A stretch of DNA of 64,000 nt, from positions 474,097 to 538,096 of the forward strand of contig NZ_PDNW01000001.1 of assembly GCF_002849655.1 (NCBI RefSeq). The letters are read 5' to 3'. Of the stretch, positions 38,381-51,161 are shown one piece after another. A program made the position numbers and the translations under genes. Each line of letters starts with the position of its first letter. The first letter of the stretch is position 1. This DNA is from Pollutimonas subterranea (GTDB lineage: Bacteria > Pseudomonadota > Gammaproteobacteria > Burkholderiales > Burkholderiaceae_B). Under the pieces are notes generated by a model. It did no database searches. It was not told the DNA's origin and worked only from the letters and a program-made list of their open reading frames with translations.

Positions 38381-39025
38381 ATGAGTACGACTGAAATGCC
38401 CTTGGACATCGAGACCGACGAGCAACCCGTGGACCTGATTCACCGTATTGCCTCGGTGACGCGCAAGTTGCGCGAAAGCATGCGCGAGCTCGGCCTGGAC
38501 CAAGCCATCAAAGACGCGGCCCACGCTATTCCCGATGCGCGCGACCGGCTTCATTATGTGGCCCGCATGACCGAGCAGGCCGCCAACCGCGTGTTGAACG
38601 CGGCCGAGCAGACACAGCCGCTACAGGAAAGCATGCAGAAAGAGGCCAAGGCGCTGGATGCGCGCTGGCAAAGCTGGTTCGACCACCCGGTCGAACTCGA
38701 CCAGGCGCGTGAGCTTGTCGACGATACCCGCGCCTTGCTCAAGGACATCCCCCAGAAGACACAAGCCTCGCAAGGCAATCTTCTGGACATCATCATGGCG
38801 CAGGACTTCCAGGATTTGACCGGCCAAGTCATCATGAAAATGCTGGGAGTCGTCACGGCCATCGAAACCGAACTGGTGCAGGTGCTGATCGACAGCGTGC
38901 CCCAGGAAAAGCGCGAGGAGGCCGCTTCCTTGTTGAATGGGCCCGACGTCAATCCCGCCGGCAAGGTCGACGTGGTAACCAGTCAGGATCAAGTCGACGA
39001 TTTGCTTTCCAGTCTGGGATTCTGA
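38381..39025 (+). CDS. cheZ: CheY phosphatase CheZ
   Basis: A 214-residue helical protein with the CheZ catalytic region (MAQDFQDLTGQVIMKML, containing the conserved Gln) and the C-terminal CheY-binding peptide (SQDQVDDLLSSLGF). It speeds dephosphorylation of CheY-P. The start at 38381 has GGGGAT upstream and follows cheY by 10 bp; a longer reading overlaps cheY. Confidence 0.93.
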   Translation: MSTTEMPLDIETDEQPVDLIHRIASVTRKLRESMRELGLDQAIKDAAHAIPDARDRLHYVARMTEQAANRVLNAAEQTQPLQESMQKEAKALDARWQSWFDHPVELDQARELVDDTRALLKDIPQKTQASQGNLLDIIMAQDFQDLTGQVIMKMLGVVTAIETELVQVLIDSVPQEKREEAASLLNGPDVNPAGKVDVVTSQDQVDDLLSSLGF

Positions 39026-39130
39026 TCGATATGTAGTTTACCGGCACAGGAAGCGTGATGTTGCTACGATAGGGCGGCCCGATCAAAGGCCGGCATATAA
39101 AAAAGACAGTCAATGTCTGGGGAGACAAGC

Positions 39131-40636
39131 ATGAAGAAGAAAGCCGGGCGCACGGTCGGTGTATCACGTTTGCTTGGGCGGCTCAGCCGTGGAGAGGCCA
39201 CATTCTCGGACAGGGCCTGGACGCTCAGCCCGATCGCGTGGCCATTGGCCAGATTCCTCACCACCTTGCGCGATCGCTTCGTCACCATGCGCAATGCCAG
39301 CATCGATATCTCGCTCAATACCGCCAGATTGCAAACGCAAACCCAGGTTTGCGGCGATATGGCGCGCGAGCAGGCGGCCGAAGCCGATGGCTTGGCGACG
39401 CGGGGCGGCCAAATTTCGACCATGTCAGATCAGACGGAGACGGCCGTCGCCGATATCGCGGCGACCTTCCATACTCAAATGGACGTCGCCCGTGCAACCC
39501 TGCGGCAGCTGAACGACTTGCAAACCCGTGTTACCCGTGTGGCCTCGCAGATGGACGTGTTTTCCGGCGTGGTGGCGCAGCTCAGCCAGCGCGCGCGCTC
39601 GGTCGAAGACACCAGTCGGCTTATCAAGGACATTGCCTTGCAAACGCACCTGCTCGCCTTGAACGCCGGCGTGGAAGCCGCCCGCGCAGGCGATGCCGGA
39701 CAGGGTTTCGCGGTAGTGGCCAGCGAAGTGGGCAAGCTGGCCGAAAGGGTCAATTCGGCCACCGGCGAGATCGTCAAGCACACGGGCGAAATCCTTGGTC
39801 TGGTCGCCGACACACGCAGCAAGACCGACGACATTTCCACCGACATGGCTACGTCCGACAAGGTCGTGGGCCAGTTCACCGTCAGCTTTAACCAGTTCGT
39901 CACTGAGTTCGAGCGCATGGACGCTCAGATGAGTGAGGTGGTTGGCACGGTGGGACAGGTCAACGCGACCAACCAGGAAATGAATCGATCCATCGAACGC
40001 ATCGCAACCCTTAGCGCGCAGGTACAGCACGGGATGGGGGCCATGAGTCGGCAGGTGACGGCTGTGCGGGTGAAGTCGGAGAATTTGCAGGAAATGCTGG
40101 CGGCCTTGCGTACCGGCAATACTCCCTTCGATTCCCTGGTCAGCGTCCTGGAATCCTTGAATTCCGCGTGCGGAACCTTGCTGCGCCAAGCCAGTCGTCG
40201 CGGGGTGGATATTTTCGACGACCAGTATCGCCGCATTCCTAATAGCAATCCCGCGCGTTTCAATACGGCCTACGACATGGCCATCGATCAGCCGCTGACG
40301 CAACTACTCGATGACATGCTCGACCAACTGCCCGGCGGCTTCTATACGCTGCTGGTCGACAGGCGCGGATACTGCCCCACGCACAATACGCGCTATTCGC
40401 GAGCGCCCACGGGCGACCTTGATCACGATACCCGGCATGTGCGCAACAAGCGCATTTTTGACGATCCGGTCTGCCAGGCGGCGATCAAGAACCCGTCGGG
40501 CGTCCTGTGCCAGACCTACACTCGTGACACCGGCGAAATCGTGACCGACGTATCCATTCCCATTGACATCGATAACAGCCGCTGGGGTGCCGTGCGCATT
40601 GGCATCGATTACGCGCGTTTCGTGGAAATGAATTAA
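39131..40636 (+). CDS. Methyl-accepting chemotaxis protein with C-terminal sensor domain
   Basis: A 501-residue receptor with reversed layout. No convincing membrane helix is seen. The signalling hairpin tip ([20 protein letters not shown]) comes early, at about 163-187. Residues 355-501 carry a separate domain with [27 protein letters not shown] and [19 protein letters not shown], features usually seen in cache-like sensor domains of receptors. It is probably a soluble receptor sensing a cytoplasmic signal. GGGGAG at 39119-39124 sets the start at 39131. It lies between cheZ and flhB, 105 bp after cheZ. Confidence 0.82.
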   Translation: MKKKAGRTVGVSRLLGRLSRGEATFSDRAWTLSPIAWPLARFLTTLRDRFVTMRNASIDISLNTARLQTQTQVCGDMAREQAAEADGLATRGGQISTMSDQTETAVADIAATFHTQMDVARATLRQLNDLQTRVTRVASQMDVFSGVVAQLSQRARSVEDTSRLIKDIALQTHLLALNAGVEAARAGDAGQGFAVVASEVGKLAERVNSATGEIVKHTGEILGLVADTRSKTDDISTDMATSDKVVGQFTVSFNQFVTEFERMDAQMSEVVGTVGQVNATNQEMNRSIERIATLSAQVQHGMGAMSRQVTAVRVKSENLQEMLAALRTGNTPFDSLVSVLESLNSACGTLLRQASRRGVDIFDDQYRRIPNSNPARFNTAYDMAIDQPLTQLLDDMLDQLPGGFYTLLVDRRGYCPTHNTRYSRAPTGDLDHDTRHVRNKRIFDDPVCQAAIKNPSGVLCQTYTRDTGEIVTDVSIPIDIDNSRWGAVRIGIDYARFVEMN

Positions 40637-40738
40637 GCGTAATTAGTGGGCTTGCTTGGGCATTCGCCCGTGGGTGGTTCGTCTAGAATCGTGTTTCATC
40701 GGATATTCCCGTACCAACCCACGTTTTTCTACCCATGA

Positions 40739-41894
40739 ATGGCTGAGGACAGCGACCTCGAAAAAACCGAACCGGCCTCGCCGCGGCGCCTGGAAAAGGC
40801 GCGCGAAGAAGGCCAGGTCGTACGTTCACGCGAGCTCAACACCTTTCTGTTGTTAAGCGCTGGCGTGGCTATGCTGTGGTTTGGCGGGGCGCAAATCTAT
40901 CACAGCTTGAATGGCATCCTCGAGTCCGGCTTGTGGTTTGATCAGCGGGTGGGGCGGGACACCAACGTCATGGTGACGGTGGCGGCGAATTCGGCTTTGC
41001 AGGCCTTGTTGGCACTGGCTCCCTTGTTTACGGTTTTGGTGGTTGTGGCCATTTTTGCATCGGTTATTCTTGGCGGTTTCATGTTCTCCACCAAGGCGCT
41101 GGAACCGAAGTTCGAGCGCATGAATCCCATCAAGGGCGTGGCGCGAATGTTCTCGGCCCAGACCTTGGTGGAACTGATCAAGACGCTGGCCAAGGCATCG
41201 GTAATCGGCACGGTAGGTGCGATGGTGATCTGGCACTACCGCGACCAGATGTTGTCGCTGATGCACACCACGCCCACCGAAGCCCTTACCTCCGGGATGG
41301 GGCTGGTCGCCCTGTGCTGCGCCTTGATCGTATCGGCGTTGTTCCTGATCGTGCTGATCGATGCGCCCTGGCAGTTGTACAGCCATTACAAGAAAATGCG
41401 GATGTCCAAGCAAGACGTCAAGCAGGAACACAAGGAAAGCGATGGCGATCCCCATGTGAAGGGCCGGATACGTCAGCAGCAACGGGCGATGGCGCGGCGG
41501 CGCATGATGTCGGAGGTTCCCAATGCCGATGTCATCGTCACCAACCCGACGCATTACGCGGTGGCGCTGGTCTACAAGGAAGGACAGGGCGGGGCGCCGC
41601 AAGTCGTGGCCAAGGGTACCGGCCTGATCGCGGCAAGGGTGCGCAGCATTGCTGCCGAACACAAGGTGCCCGTGCTCAGCGCGCCGTCTCTGGCCCGGGC
41701 GCTGTACCACAACGTAGAGTTAGGTCAGGAAATACCGGGCGAACTGTATTCGGCGGTCGCCGAAGTGCTGGCCTGGGTATTCCAATTACGCAGCTGGAAT
41801 ATGGGGACGGGGACTGAACCTCCGAAGCCTTCCCACCTGGCGGTCCCGCCAGAGCTCGACCCTGAGGGCAAACATAAGGTTGCGGTAAACACAA

Positions 41895-41902
<8 letters not shown>
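40739..41902 (+). CDS. flhB: Flagellar export apparatus protein FlhB
   Basis: A 387-residue protein with four membrane helices and a cytoplasmic C-terminal domain containing the autocleavage motif NPTH (VIVTNPTHYAVAL). Cleavage there switches export from hook to filament substrates. The N-terminus has the usual KTEPASPRRLEKAREEGQV. The 102 bp before it carry TAGAAT at 40684-40689 as a possible -10 box. The gene overlaps flhA by 8 bp. Confidence 0.95.
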
Positions 41903-44005
<2,103 letters not shown>

Positions 44006-44009
<4 letters not shown>

Positions 44010-46420
44010 ATATAAGTCGTTTTTTTGGCAGTACCAACCGCGAGGCGCTACGCCAGGTGCGCATGGCGCTCGGGCCCGACGCGCTCATCGTCTCGAACCG
44101 GCGTATCAACGGCGGCGTGGAAATCTTGGCATCGGACGCCACATCGGTGCCGGTCGCCACCGAGGAGCCAGCGGGCATCAGTAGTTTTTCCGGGGCGCCG
44201 TCGCCGGCACCAGGCGGACAAAGGCCGCCATCGGCATTGCCGCGCATGCCTCAAGCCGGACTGGAGCCGGAACCGGGGCCGGGACCGGTTCCGGAATCAG
44301 AGGTCGACGTCATGGACGCCATAGGCGCCATGCGCGGCGCACTGGAAACTCGCATTGACGAGCTGGTGTGGGGAAACCAATTACGACGCGCGCCCCAAGC
44401 CGTGTCGCTGTTCCAGACCCTGCTGGGCTATGGTTTCAGTACCGCCCTGTTGCGTGCCATGCTCAAGCGCCTGCCGGAACAACTGACGGCCAAAGCGGCA
44501 TTGCAATGGGCGCGCAACGAACTGGTCACACACCTGCCGGTCTTGTCCGGCGAAGATAAGTTATGGACGCCCGGCCTGGCGCTGGCGCTGGTCGGTCCCA
44601 CCGGCGTCGGAAAGACCACGACCATCGCCAAGCTGGCCGCGCGTTGCCTCAAGCGTGTCGGACCGGACGGGCTGGTACTGCTTACGACCGACACCTATCG
44701 GATAGGCGCACACGAACAGCTGAAGATCTACGGACAGATCATGCGCGTGCCGGTACACGTCGTGCAGGACGTCGTCGAACTGCGCAAAGCCATGCAAGGC
44801 ATCCGCCCGGACCAGACCATTCTTATCGATAATGTCGGAATCAGCCAGCGCGATCGCTATATTGCCGAGCAGGCGTCCATGCTGGCCGGCGCAGGGCGGC
44901 AGGTAAGCCGTCTGCTGGTCCTGAATGCGTCGAGCCACGGCGATACATTGGATGAAGTGGCCCGCACCTATAGCAACGACGGCGGAACGCCGTTGAGGGG
45001 CTGCATCATCAGCAAAGTCGACGAGGCCAGCCAACTGGGCGCCGCCCTGGACACAGCCATACGCTACCGCCTGCCCATCCACTATATTTCCACAGGCCAG
45101 AAAGTGCCGGAGAACCTGGCGTTTCCATCGGCCATGGAACTGGTCGACCAGGCGCTGGTCCACAATCAGCTGAGCCGCGCCCTGTATGCGCCGACGGAAG
45201 CCGATTTTGCCGCCTTGATGTCGCTGGCCAAGCCACCGGCGGATAATGCTCGCAGCGCCGATGTCGAGAGCCGGCGTAAACGCCTGCTGCCGGGGCTGCT
45301 GTCGATGGCCATCGAGCCGGGATCCAGCATGTCCATGGAAGACCTGGACGCGGCCTGCGCTTATATCGACGAAGCGACGGCGCCGGTCGAGGCCTACAGC
45401 CTGTGGCGCAGCTATACCGCATCCAAGCCGGATACGGTAACGCTGGCCGGTCATATCGAGCATGGGCTGCGCATTGCCCAGGGCGTTGCGGCTGAAAATT
45501 CCTATAAGCATCTGTTGGCGTTGCACGATCAAGTGACGATTAAGTCGTCATCGGGTAGCCGCGGTTCTTTGCGCGCCAGCCTGTTGTACGCGGAAGATGG
45601 CATGCCGTTGACCTCCCCGGTGCAGCAACTGAGCCTTGCTGATGGCTGGCAGTCCTCCTGCGGGGACAGTACACAACAGGCGCCGACGACCGCCGTAGCG
45701 CTGCTTCGCCAGATCCAGTGGCTGGGCGAGCATTCCCAGGCCTTGCCGATCGTGCATCTTTTCGAAGGCGGAACCCAGGCCCTATGGCGCAATGTTTCTT
45801 CCCTGGACGTATCCTGGCTGACACAATGTCCCGGCGCCACGCGTGTTGAATTCGACTCGTGCGCCACTACGGTAGGGGCATTGGCCAAGACACTCAGTTT
45901 TCGGCCGGTGGCCACGCCTGCCTACTCGGCGGCGATCACGGAAGTCGCGAGCAGGCCAGCCGGGGACGTTGTGCTATGGGTCGCCAGCGAAACCGTCGAA
46001 GTCGTTGCGCGCCAGCAGGATTCATTGCTGTTGCAAGTCGTCTGCGTGCGTATCGTGAACCGGGCCGATGGTTCCACCATCAAGACCCTGTATGGCCTCA
46101 GCAATATGTTTGCATCGACCGCGTCGTCCGACACCCTGGCTGCGTGGCTGGTCATGCGTGCCGAGGCCAAGGCCGGCATGCGTTATGTGGCACGTGCCTG
46201 GCAGTTGCTGGAGCAACGCCATGATGCCGAATCCTTGCCCAAGAAAGCCATGCTGGCGGTGCAGCTGGGAATGGCGGCATCGCAGTACAAACAAGATCCT
46301 GGCGCTGCGCTGGCGCGCAAGGTAGGCGGCACCGTCACGGGCAAGCCGGGCTTGCCGTCGCTGACGGCCATGCCTGCCATGCTGAAGCTGTTCGCACTAA
46401 AAGAAATGGTCGCCGTTTAA
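44006..46420 (+). CDS. flhF: Flagellar placement GTPase FlhF with long C-terminal extension
   Basis: An 804-residue protein. The N-terminus (NREALRQVRMALGPDALIVSNR) and an SRP-type GTPase core are clear: P-loop GPTGVGKT 197-204, TTDTYRIGAHEQL 227-239 and SKVDE 336-340. The G3 motif reads DNVG (275-278), where FlhF proteins usually have DTVG or DTAG. About 400 residues follow the GTPase (405-804) with no domain I can name, roughly doubling the common FlhF size. FlhF helps choose number and place of flagella. No flhG/fleN follows; the next gene is the convergent flgN. Confidence 0.88.
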
Positions 46421-46432
46421 CGGGCGACCATT
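46405..46432 (-). terminator. Terminator of the flgA-flgM-flgN unit
   Basis: A 10-bp stem (AATGGTCGCC at 46405-46414 with its complement at 46423-46432) spans the flhF stop codon. Read on the minus strand it is followed by TTTCTTTTAG, a good U-rich tail for the leftward flgN. On the plus strand the tail is poor. Confidence 0.65.
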
Positions 46433-46450
46433 GTCAGGCAGGAGAGGCAA

Positions 46451-46927
46451 TCAGCCGGCCTTGAACTTTTTTCCGGTGCCGGGACCGGCGCTATTCTTGC
46501 GACCACTGGCGTCATACAGGTTGCTGGCGCCGACCAGCCCGCGCACCATATCTAGCGCTTGCTGGTTATGAGCCAGGAAGGTGTTGATGGTGATGCCGTT
46601 GGATGCATTCAGCTGGCTGGCCGTTTCCGCCTTTTCCAGCAAAGCTTGGCACAATTCGCGCAGCTCGGGGTGCTCAAGTGCCGCGGCATCCAGTCCGGGT
46701 TTGTCGCCGGGGTATCCCAGCTGGGCCAGCAGGCCCTGGCGCTCATCCGCCACCAGGGCAAGTTGATCTGCGTAGCGGTTCTTGGCTTCGGTGGACTCGG
46801 CTAGGGCGTCGGTATCGCCGGCTTCGGTCAATGCCTGAGCTTCTTCTTCAAGGACAGCAATAAATGCCTGGACCAGGTCAACTTCCTGTTCCAGACACTG
46901 TTTCAATTGCGAGACAACGTTATTCAT
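46451..46927 (-). CDS. flgN: Flagellar export chaperone FlgN
   Basis: A 158-residue, largely helical acidic protein matching FlgN, the chaperone for the hook-filament junction proteins FlgK and FlgL. Identification rests on weak family similarity plus strong context: it is the last gene of a flgA-flgM-flgN unit. The C-terminal basic tail is probably flexible. Confidence 0.85.
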   Translation of the reverse strand: MNNVVSQLKQCLEQEVDLVQAFIAVLEEEAQALTEAGDTDALAESTEAKNRYADQLALVADERQGLLAQLGYPGDKPGLDAAALEHPELRELCQALLEKAETASQLNASNGITINTFLAHNQQALDMVRGLVGASNLYDASGRKNSAGPGTGKKFKAG

Positions 46928-46989
46928 TGGGTGGTAATTTCAGTCGGGCGCGTTACGCCCGTGGGGTGTGAACGAACCCGGTCGTCCGC

Positions 46990-47277
46990 CTATTTCAGCA
47001 GATCGCGTACGCTTGCGATCAGGCCGTCGGCGATGCGGCTGGGGTCTATCTTGAGTTGACCCGACGCCAGGGCGTCGCGGATCTCGTTTACGCGGGCAAC
47101 GTTAATGTCGCCATCGCTGTTTTGCAGATTGGACAGATGGCGGGCCGTGGAACTTAGGTCGACAGCGCCTTTGCCGGAACTGGGCGAAGGCACGCCTGCA
47201 CGGGCCACGCCGTCAGTACGCGAGCCGGCTATGCTGGTCCTGGCGGTACTGTTTATAGCGGGTGAGGTGATCTTCAA
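46990..47277 (-). CDS. flgM: Anti-sigma-28 factor FlgM
   Basis: A 95-residue protein. The N-terminal half is disordered-looking (KITSPAINSTART...) and the C-terminal half carries the sigma-28-binding helices (VNEIRDALASGQLKIDPSRIADGLI). It holds FliA inactive until it is exported through the finished hook. A sigma-28-type promoter lies directly upstream, giving the usual feedback loop. Confidence 0.92.
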   Translation of the reverse strand: MKITSPAINSTARTSIAGSRTDGVARAGVPSPSSGKGAVDLSSTARHLSNLQNSDGDINVARVNEIRDALASGQLKIDPSRIADGLIASVRDLLK

Positions 47278-47328
47278 GGCGGTCTCCGGATGAATCCTGG
47301 CAAGCAGTGTAATGCGTTCGTGTCTCTT

Positions 47329-47355
47329 TTTACGGCCCGCTTTCTGAAAAGTTTA
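47329..47355 (-). promoter_or_regulatory. Sigma-28 promoter for flgM-flgN
   Basis: On the minus strand TAAACTTT, an 11-base spacer and GCCGTAAA match the flagellar sigma-28 consensus (TAAAGTTT-N11-GCCGATAA) in 14 of 16 positions. It lies 52 bp before flgM, downstream of flgA, the same internal position as in enterobacteria. Confidence 0.8.
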
Positions 47356-47407
47356 GGTCTGCCGCCTATTCTTACGCAATTTTACGAGTGCCGCATTGTC
47401 GTTACAT

Positions 47408-48118
47408 AATGACCTGGACCGTATTCGAATTCACCACCGTACCACTGACTATTTGGCCCGAGCTGGATTTTACTTGTATTTGGGAGCCTGGCGCGCCGCT
47501 TTCCAGCGCCTTCCCTTCACCCGTGGCCACGAAACCGACACCGCGAGCCTCGGTACGCACACGTTGGCCGCGAGCTATGGAATCCGGATCGCGCAGCGCG
47601 CTGGACTTGATGACGCCGCCTGCGGAAATGCGATATTTAGCCACATAGCCGATGGCCTGGCTGGGGTCGAAGACTACGCCGCGCGCAACGCTAAGCAAAT
47701 CGCCTTCGCGTCCGGTCAGGTCGCTCAGTGACAAGGTATCGCCAGCCTGGATAGTGTGGTTGGCCACGTAGTAATAGCCCTGGATGTTCAAGTTTGCCTG
47801 CACGCGCATATTCCACTCGGCAGGCGCCACGCAGCGCACGCCGACCGTCATGCGGGATTGCAGCCGGTGCCCATTCGGCAGATAGACCTGCAGTTCATCG
47901 CATGCGGCTTGATTGCGCGTATTCGGCATATTGACCGTGACGCTTGCGGAGCCCGGATAGTTCTGGGCTTGGCCGACAAGAAAGTGCTCGACTTCGGTGG
48001 CAATGGTGGCGGGATCTTGCGCGGCGATGACGGCCCCCGTGGGGGCAGCGCCCGCAGGCCAGGCCAACAGGCTGGCGGCAAGCAAACTAATGATGGCGGG
48101 GGACTTGGGCATATGCAC
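47408..48118 (-). CDS. flgA: Flagellar P-ring assembly chaperone FlgA
   Basis: A roughly 236-residue periplasmic protein. It has a signal peptide (LLAASLLAWPAGAA) and a C-terminal SAF-type domain with AGDTLSLSDLTGREGDLL and GQRVRTEARGVGF. The end, SGTVVNSNTVQVIM, is typical. It assists assembly of the FlgI P-ring. It is divergent from flgB across a 182-bp region and heads the leftward flgA-flgM-flgN unit. The exact stop position is within a few bases of 47402. Confidence 0.92.
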
Positions 48119-48300
48119 ATTCTATCGAAGGCGATAGCGCGCCATCCCGGGAACTGGATGATAAATAGTGGCTTATTTCCTACTTTAGCTGTCGTGCCCC
48201 ACCATTACTATGCTGTTATGTGAGCGGCAGTAGGTCGCCATATGGGTCTATTGCCTGCGGACATCTGTTGCAGGCATCGTTATTACCTGGTGAACGGCAA
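48119..48300. promoter_or_regulatory. Divergent flgA / flgB control region
   Basis: This 182-bp gap must hold the promoters for leftward flgA and rightward flgB. It contains AAATAGTGGCTTATTT (near 48163-48178), an imperfect inverted repeat that could be part of an FlhDC box, but I cannot align it firmly to the known consensus. No sigma-28 or sigma-54 box was seen. Confidence 0.35.
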
Positions 48301-48708
48301 ATGATCGATCGGATCGGCGAACACTTTGGCTTCAATCAGCAAGCCATCAATTTACGCCAGCAGCGGCAGGAAGTATTGGCAGCCAATATTGCTAATGCCG
48401 ACACGCCCAACTACAAATCGCGCGACTTTGATTTTAGCTCGGCATTGAGCAATGCCATGGGCGAGGGCCTGCGCCTCCCGGATACGCAGCTTGCGCTGAC
48501 GTCCGCGCGCCATATTCCGGCCAAGGCAGTCACCCCGGATCCCGCCGAGCTTTTGTATCGTCAGCCCTTCCAGCCCAGCCTCGACGGTAATACCGTCGAC
48601 ATGGATGTCGAGCGCGTGCAGTTCGCCGACAACACCATGCGTTACCAAACCGATCTTGCCGTTATCTCATCACGGATCAAATCCATGATGGCGGCATTGC
48701 AGCAGTAA
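48301..48708 (+). CDS. flgB: Flagellar proximal rod protein FlgB
   Basis: A 135-residue rod protein with the N-terminal motif [20 protein letters not shown]. It forms the base of the rod in the periplasm and is exported without a signal peptide. The start at 48301 gives the normal length; a longer upstream frame has no family match. It is the first gene of the rightward flgBCDEFGHIJKL run. Confidence 0.94.
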   Translation: MIDRIGEHFGFNQQAINLRQQRQEVLAANIANADTPNYKSRDFDFSSALSNAMGEGLRLPDTQLALTSARHIPAKAVTPDPAELLYRQPFQPSLDGNTVDMDVERVQFADNTMRYQTDLAVISSRIKSMMAALQQ

Positions 48709-48737
48709 ACCGCAGTACCAGGAAAACAGGAAAGTCC

Positions 48738-49154
48738 ATGTCGACGATGAGTATTTTCGAGATAGCCGGTTCGGCGCTGACGGCACAGTCCCAGCGCATG
48801 AACGTCACGGCCAGCAACCTGGCCAATGCCGATAGCGTTGCCGGCCCCGATGGCCAGCCGTACCGCGCTCGCCAAGTTGTATTCCAGATGGCGCCAGCTC
48901 CCGGACAGGCCTATTCGCAGTCGGTCGGCGGCGTGAAAGTGGCCGCAATAGTCGAAAGCGGCGCGCCGGCACGCATGCAGTACGACCCCAAGAATCCGCT
49001 GGCCAATGCCGACGGCTACGTAGCAATGCCCAATGTGGACGTGGTGGCGGAAACCGTCAACATGATATCTGCTTCGCGGTCCTACCAGGCTAATGTCGAA
49101 GTCATCAATACCGCCAAAAGCATGATGATGCGCACCCTGTCCATCGGACAGTAG
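48738..49154 (+). CDS. flgC: Flagellar proximal rod protein FlgC
   Basis: A 138-residue rod protein. The N-terminus ([27 protein letters not shown]) and C-terminus ([23 protein letters not shown]) are the two rod/hook family signatures. It lies 29 bp after flgB. An ordinary member. Confidence 0.95.
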   Translation: MSTMSIFEIAGSALTAQSQRMNVTASNLANADSVAGPDGQPYRARQVVFQMAPAPGQAYSQSVGGVKVAAIVESGAPARMQYDPKNPLANADGYVAMPNVDVVAETVNMISASRSYQANVEVINTAKSMMMRTLSIGQ

Positions 49155-49195
49155 TTCCTGCCCGCGGTCACCTTAATTCCTAAGAGAGCACCACC

Positions 49196-49870
49196 TTGAC
49201 TACAGTCAACAATGCAACGTCCACCGCACTTGCCACGGCAAATGCGACCACCCAGGGCCTGGCTTCCGACACCGAGAATCGTTTCCTGACCTTGCTGGTA
49301 ACCCAGCTGCAGAATCAGGATCCCCTGAATCCCATGGACAACGCCGAAGTAACGTCCCAAATGGCGCAGTTGTCCATGGTTACGGGTATCACGCAACTGA
49401 ACAACACCTTGCTGGCCTTGTCCGGCCAGATGGATGTGTCGCAGTCCATGCAGGCGGCCAACCTTATCGGTAAGGATGTGCTGGTTCCGGGCACCAAGAT
49501 TTCGGTTGGGGTCGATGAGGAAGGCACGCACGTTACGCCGTTCGGTGTGGACATGATTTCCGAGGCCACCAAGGTCGTCGTCACAGTTACGGATTCGGCG
49601 GGTAACGTCGTACGCAGTATCGATCTGGGCAGCCAACCTGTCGGCGTTATCTCGGTTGATTGGGATGGCAAGAACGATGCCGGTACAGCAGTCGCCGCAG
49701 GCGCATACACGTTCAACGTCAAGGCGACCAATGCCAGCGAGGAGGCGGTGTCCGCCGATGCGCTGACCTACGGCAGAGTGGGGAGCGTCGCATACACCTC
49801 AGCGGGTCTGACCATGGATCTTGGCCTGGCGGGATCGCATTCGCTGCTGAGCTTGCGCAAAATAATGTAG
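49196..49870 (+). CDS. flgD: Flagellar hook capping protein FlgD
   Basis: A 224-residue protein. The N-terminal FLTLLVTQLQNQDPLNPMDN is the FlgD signature and the remainder is an Ig/tudor-like hook cap. It guides hook subunit assembly. The start appears to be a TTG at 49196 with AAGAGAG upstream, since no ATG or GTG fits before the conserved N-terminus. Confidence 0.92.
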   Translation: MTTVNNATSTALATANATTQGLASDTENRFLTLLVTQLQNQDPLNPMDNAEVTSQMAQLSMVTGITQLNNTLLALSGQMDVSQSMQAANLIGKDVLVPGTKISVGVDEEGTHVTPFGVDMISEATKVVVTVTDSAGNVVRSIDLGSQPVGVISVDWDGKNDAGTAVAAGAYTFNVKATNASEEAVSADALTYGRVGSVAYTSAGLTMDLGLAGSHSLLSLRKIM

Positions 49871-49943
49871 TTGTAGTCGTTTGCGGTGTCGCAATAAGGC
49901 ACGCCGCATTACTCACACAGTTAAAAAGTAAACGAGGTTAATC

Positions 49944-51149
49944 ATGGGTTTCGGACAGGGTTTAAGCGGCTTGAATGCTGCGGCGCAGAATCTGGATGTC
50001 ATCGGCAACAACATTGCCAACTCCGGCACGGTAGGGTTCAAGACGGCAACGACCACATTTGCTGACGTCTATGCCAATTCAAGCATTGGTTTGGGTACTG
50101 CGGTAACCGGCATCAACCAGCGGTTTACGGTGGGAACACTATCGACGACCGGTAATCAGTTTGATATGGCGATTGATGGCCCCAAGGGATTGTTCCGGGT
50201 GGAAGACACCAGCGGAAACGTTCTCTATACCCGGAACGGTCAGTTCTTTGCCGATAAGGACAGCTATATCGTTAACGCGCAGGGGCAGCGCCTGACCGGC
50301 TTTCAGCCCAATGGAACCACTCCGGTTCCTATCATGGTTCCCGTGGGCAACATTGCACCTGTCGCCACGACAACGATCACCACTCGAACGAATCTTGACG
50401 CGACGGAAGAGGTGCCCACCGCCGCTTTTGACCCTGATAATGCAGCCAGTTATAACCATTCGTTGCCAATCACCGTGTACGACTCATTGGGAAATTCGCA
50501 TCAATTGACCCAGTATTTTGTCAAGACAACGCCCGCCACCAGCACGTGGACGGTGCATTATCGATTGGATGGCAACCTGATACCGACGAGCGTAGCGCCG
50601 ACACCAACACCGGTCACGTTATCATTTGATGCCGGCGGTGCGCTCACGACGACACCCACTGCTGCTACGATAACAGTGACCCCCGCAGCCACAGCTGCGG
50701 TTGCCGCGCCCCTGACACTTAGTATCGACTACAACAATTCAACCCAGTTTGGTGGGCCGTTTGCGCCTAACTTCACTCAGAGCGGCTCGACGACGGGTGA
50801 ATACGCCAGCATGGCTATTGCATCCGATGGCGAAATCGTTGCAAGCTATACCAACGGTGAAACTCAAGCGTTTGGGTATCTGGCACTAGCCGATTTCAAA
50901 AACCTTCAGGGCTTGAAAGCGGTCGGCGGAAACGCCTGGGCGGAAACTTCCGATTCGGGCCAGCCTGTCATCGGTCGTCCCGGTGAAAACAGTTTTGCCA
51001 CGATAGTCGGCCAGGCGGTTGAAGAGTCCAACGTCGATTTGAGCCAGGAGCTGGTCAATCTGATCATTGCGCAGCGTACGTATCAGTCCAACGCGCAAGC
51101 CATCAAGACGCAAGATCAGGTCATGCAGACCTTGATCAACATGCGCTAG
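49944..51149 (+). CDS. flgE: Flagellar hook protein FlgE
   Basis: A 401-residue hook protein. The N-terminal GLSGLNAAAQNLDVIGNNIANSG and C-terminal VDLSQELVNLIIAQRTYQSN signatures flank a variable, Thr-rich middle (residues about 130-300) that is exposed on the hook. AAACGAGG precedes the ATG. It lies 73 bp after flgD. Confidence 0.95.
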   Translation: MGFGQGLSGLNAAAQNLDVIGNNIANSGTVGFKTATTTFADVYANSSIGLGTAVTGINQRFTVGTLSTTGNQFDMAIDGPKGLFRVEDTSGNVLYTRNGQFFADKDSYIVNAQGQRLTGFQPNGTTPVPIMVPVGNIAPVATTTITTRTNLDATEEVPTAAFDPDNAASYNHSLPITVYDSLGNSHQLTQYFVKTTPATSTWTVHYRLDGNLIPTSVAPTPTPVTLSFDAGGALTTTPTAATITVTPAATAAVAAPLTLSIDYNNSTQFGGPFAPNFTQSGSTTGEYASMAIASDGEIVASYTNGETQAFGYLALADFKNLQGLKAVGGNAWAETSDSGQPVIGRPGENSFATIVGQAVEESNVDLSQELVNLIIAQRTYQSNAQAIKTQDQVMQTLINMR

Positions 51150-51161
51150 GCTGACGTTTAA

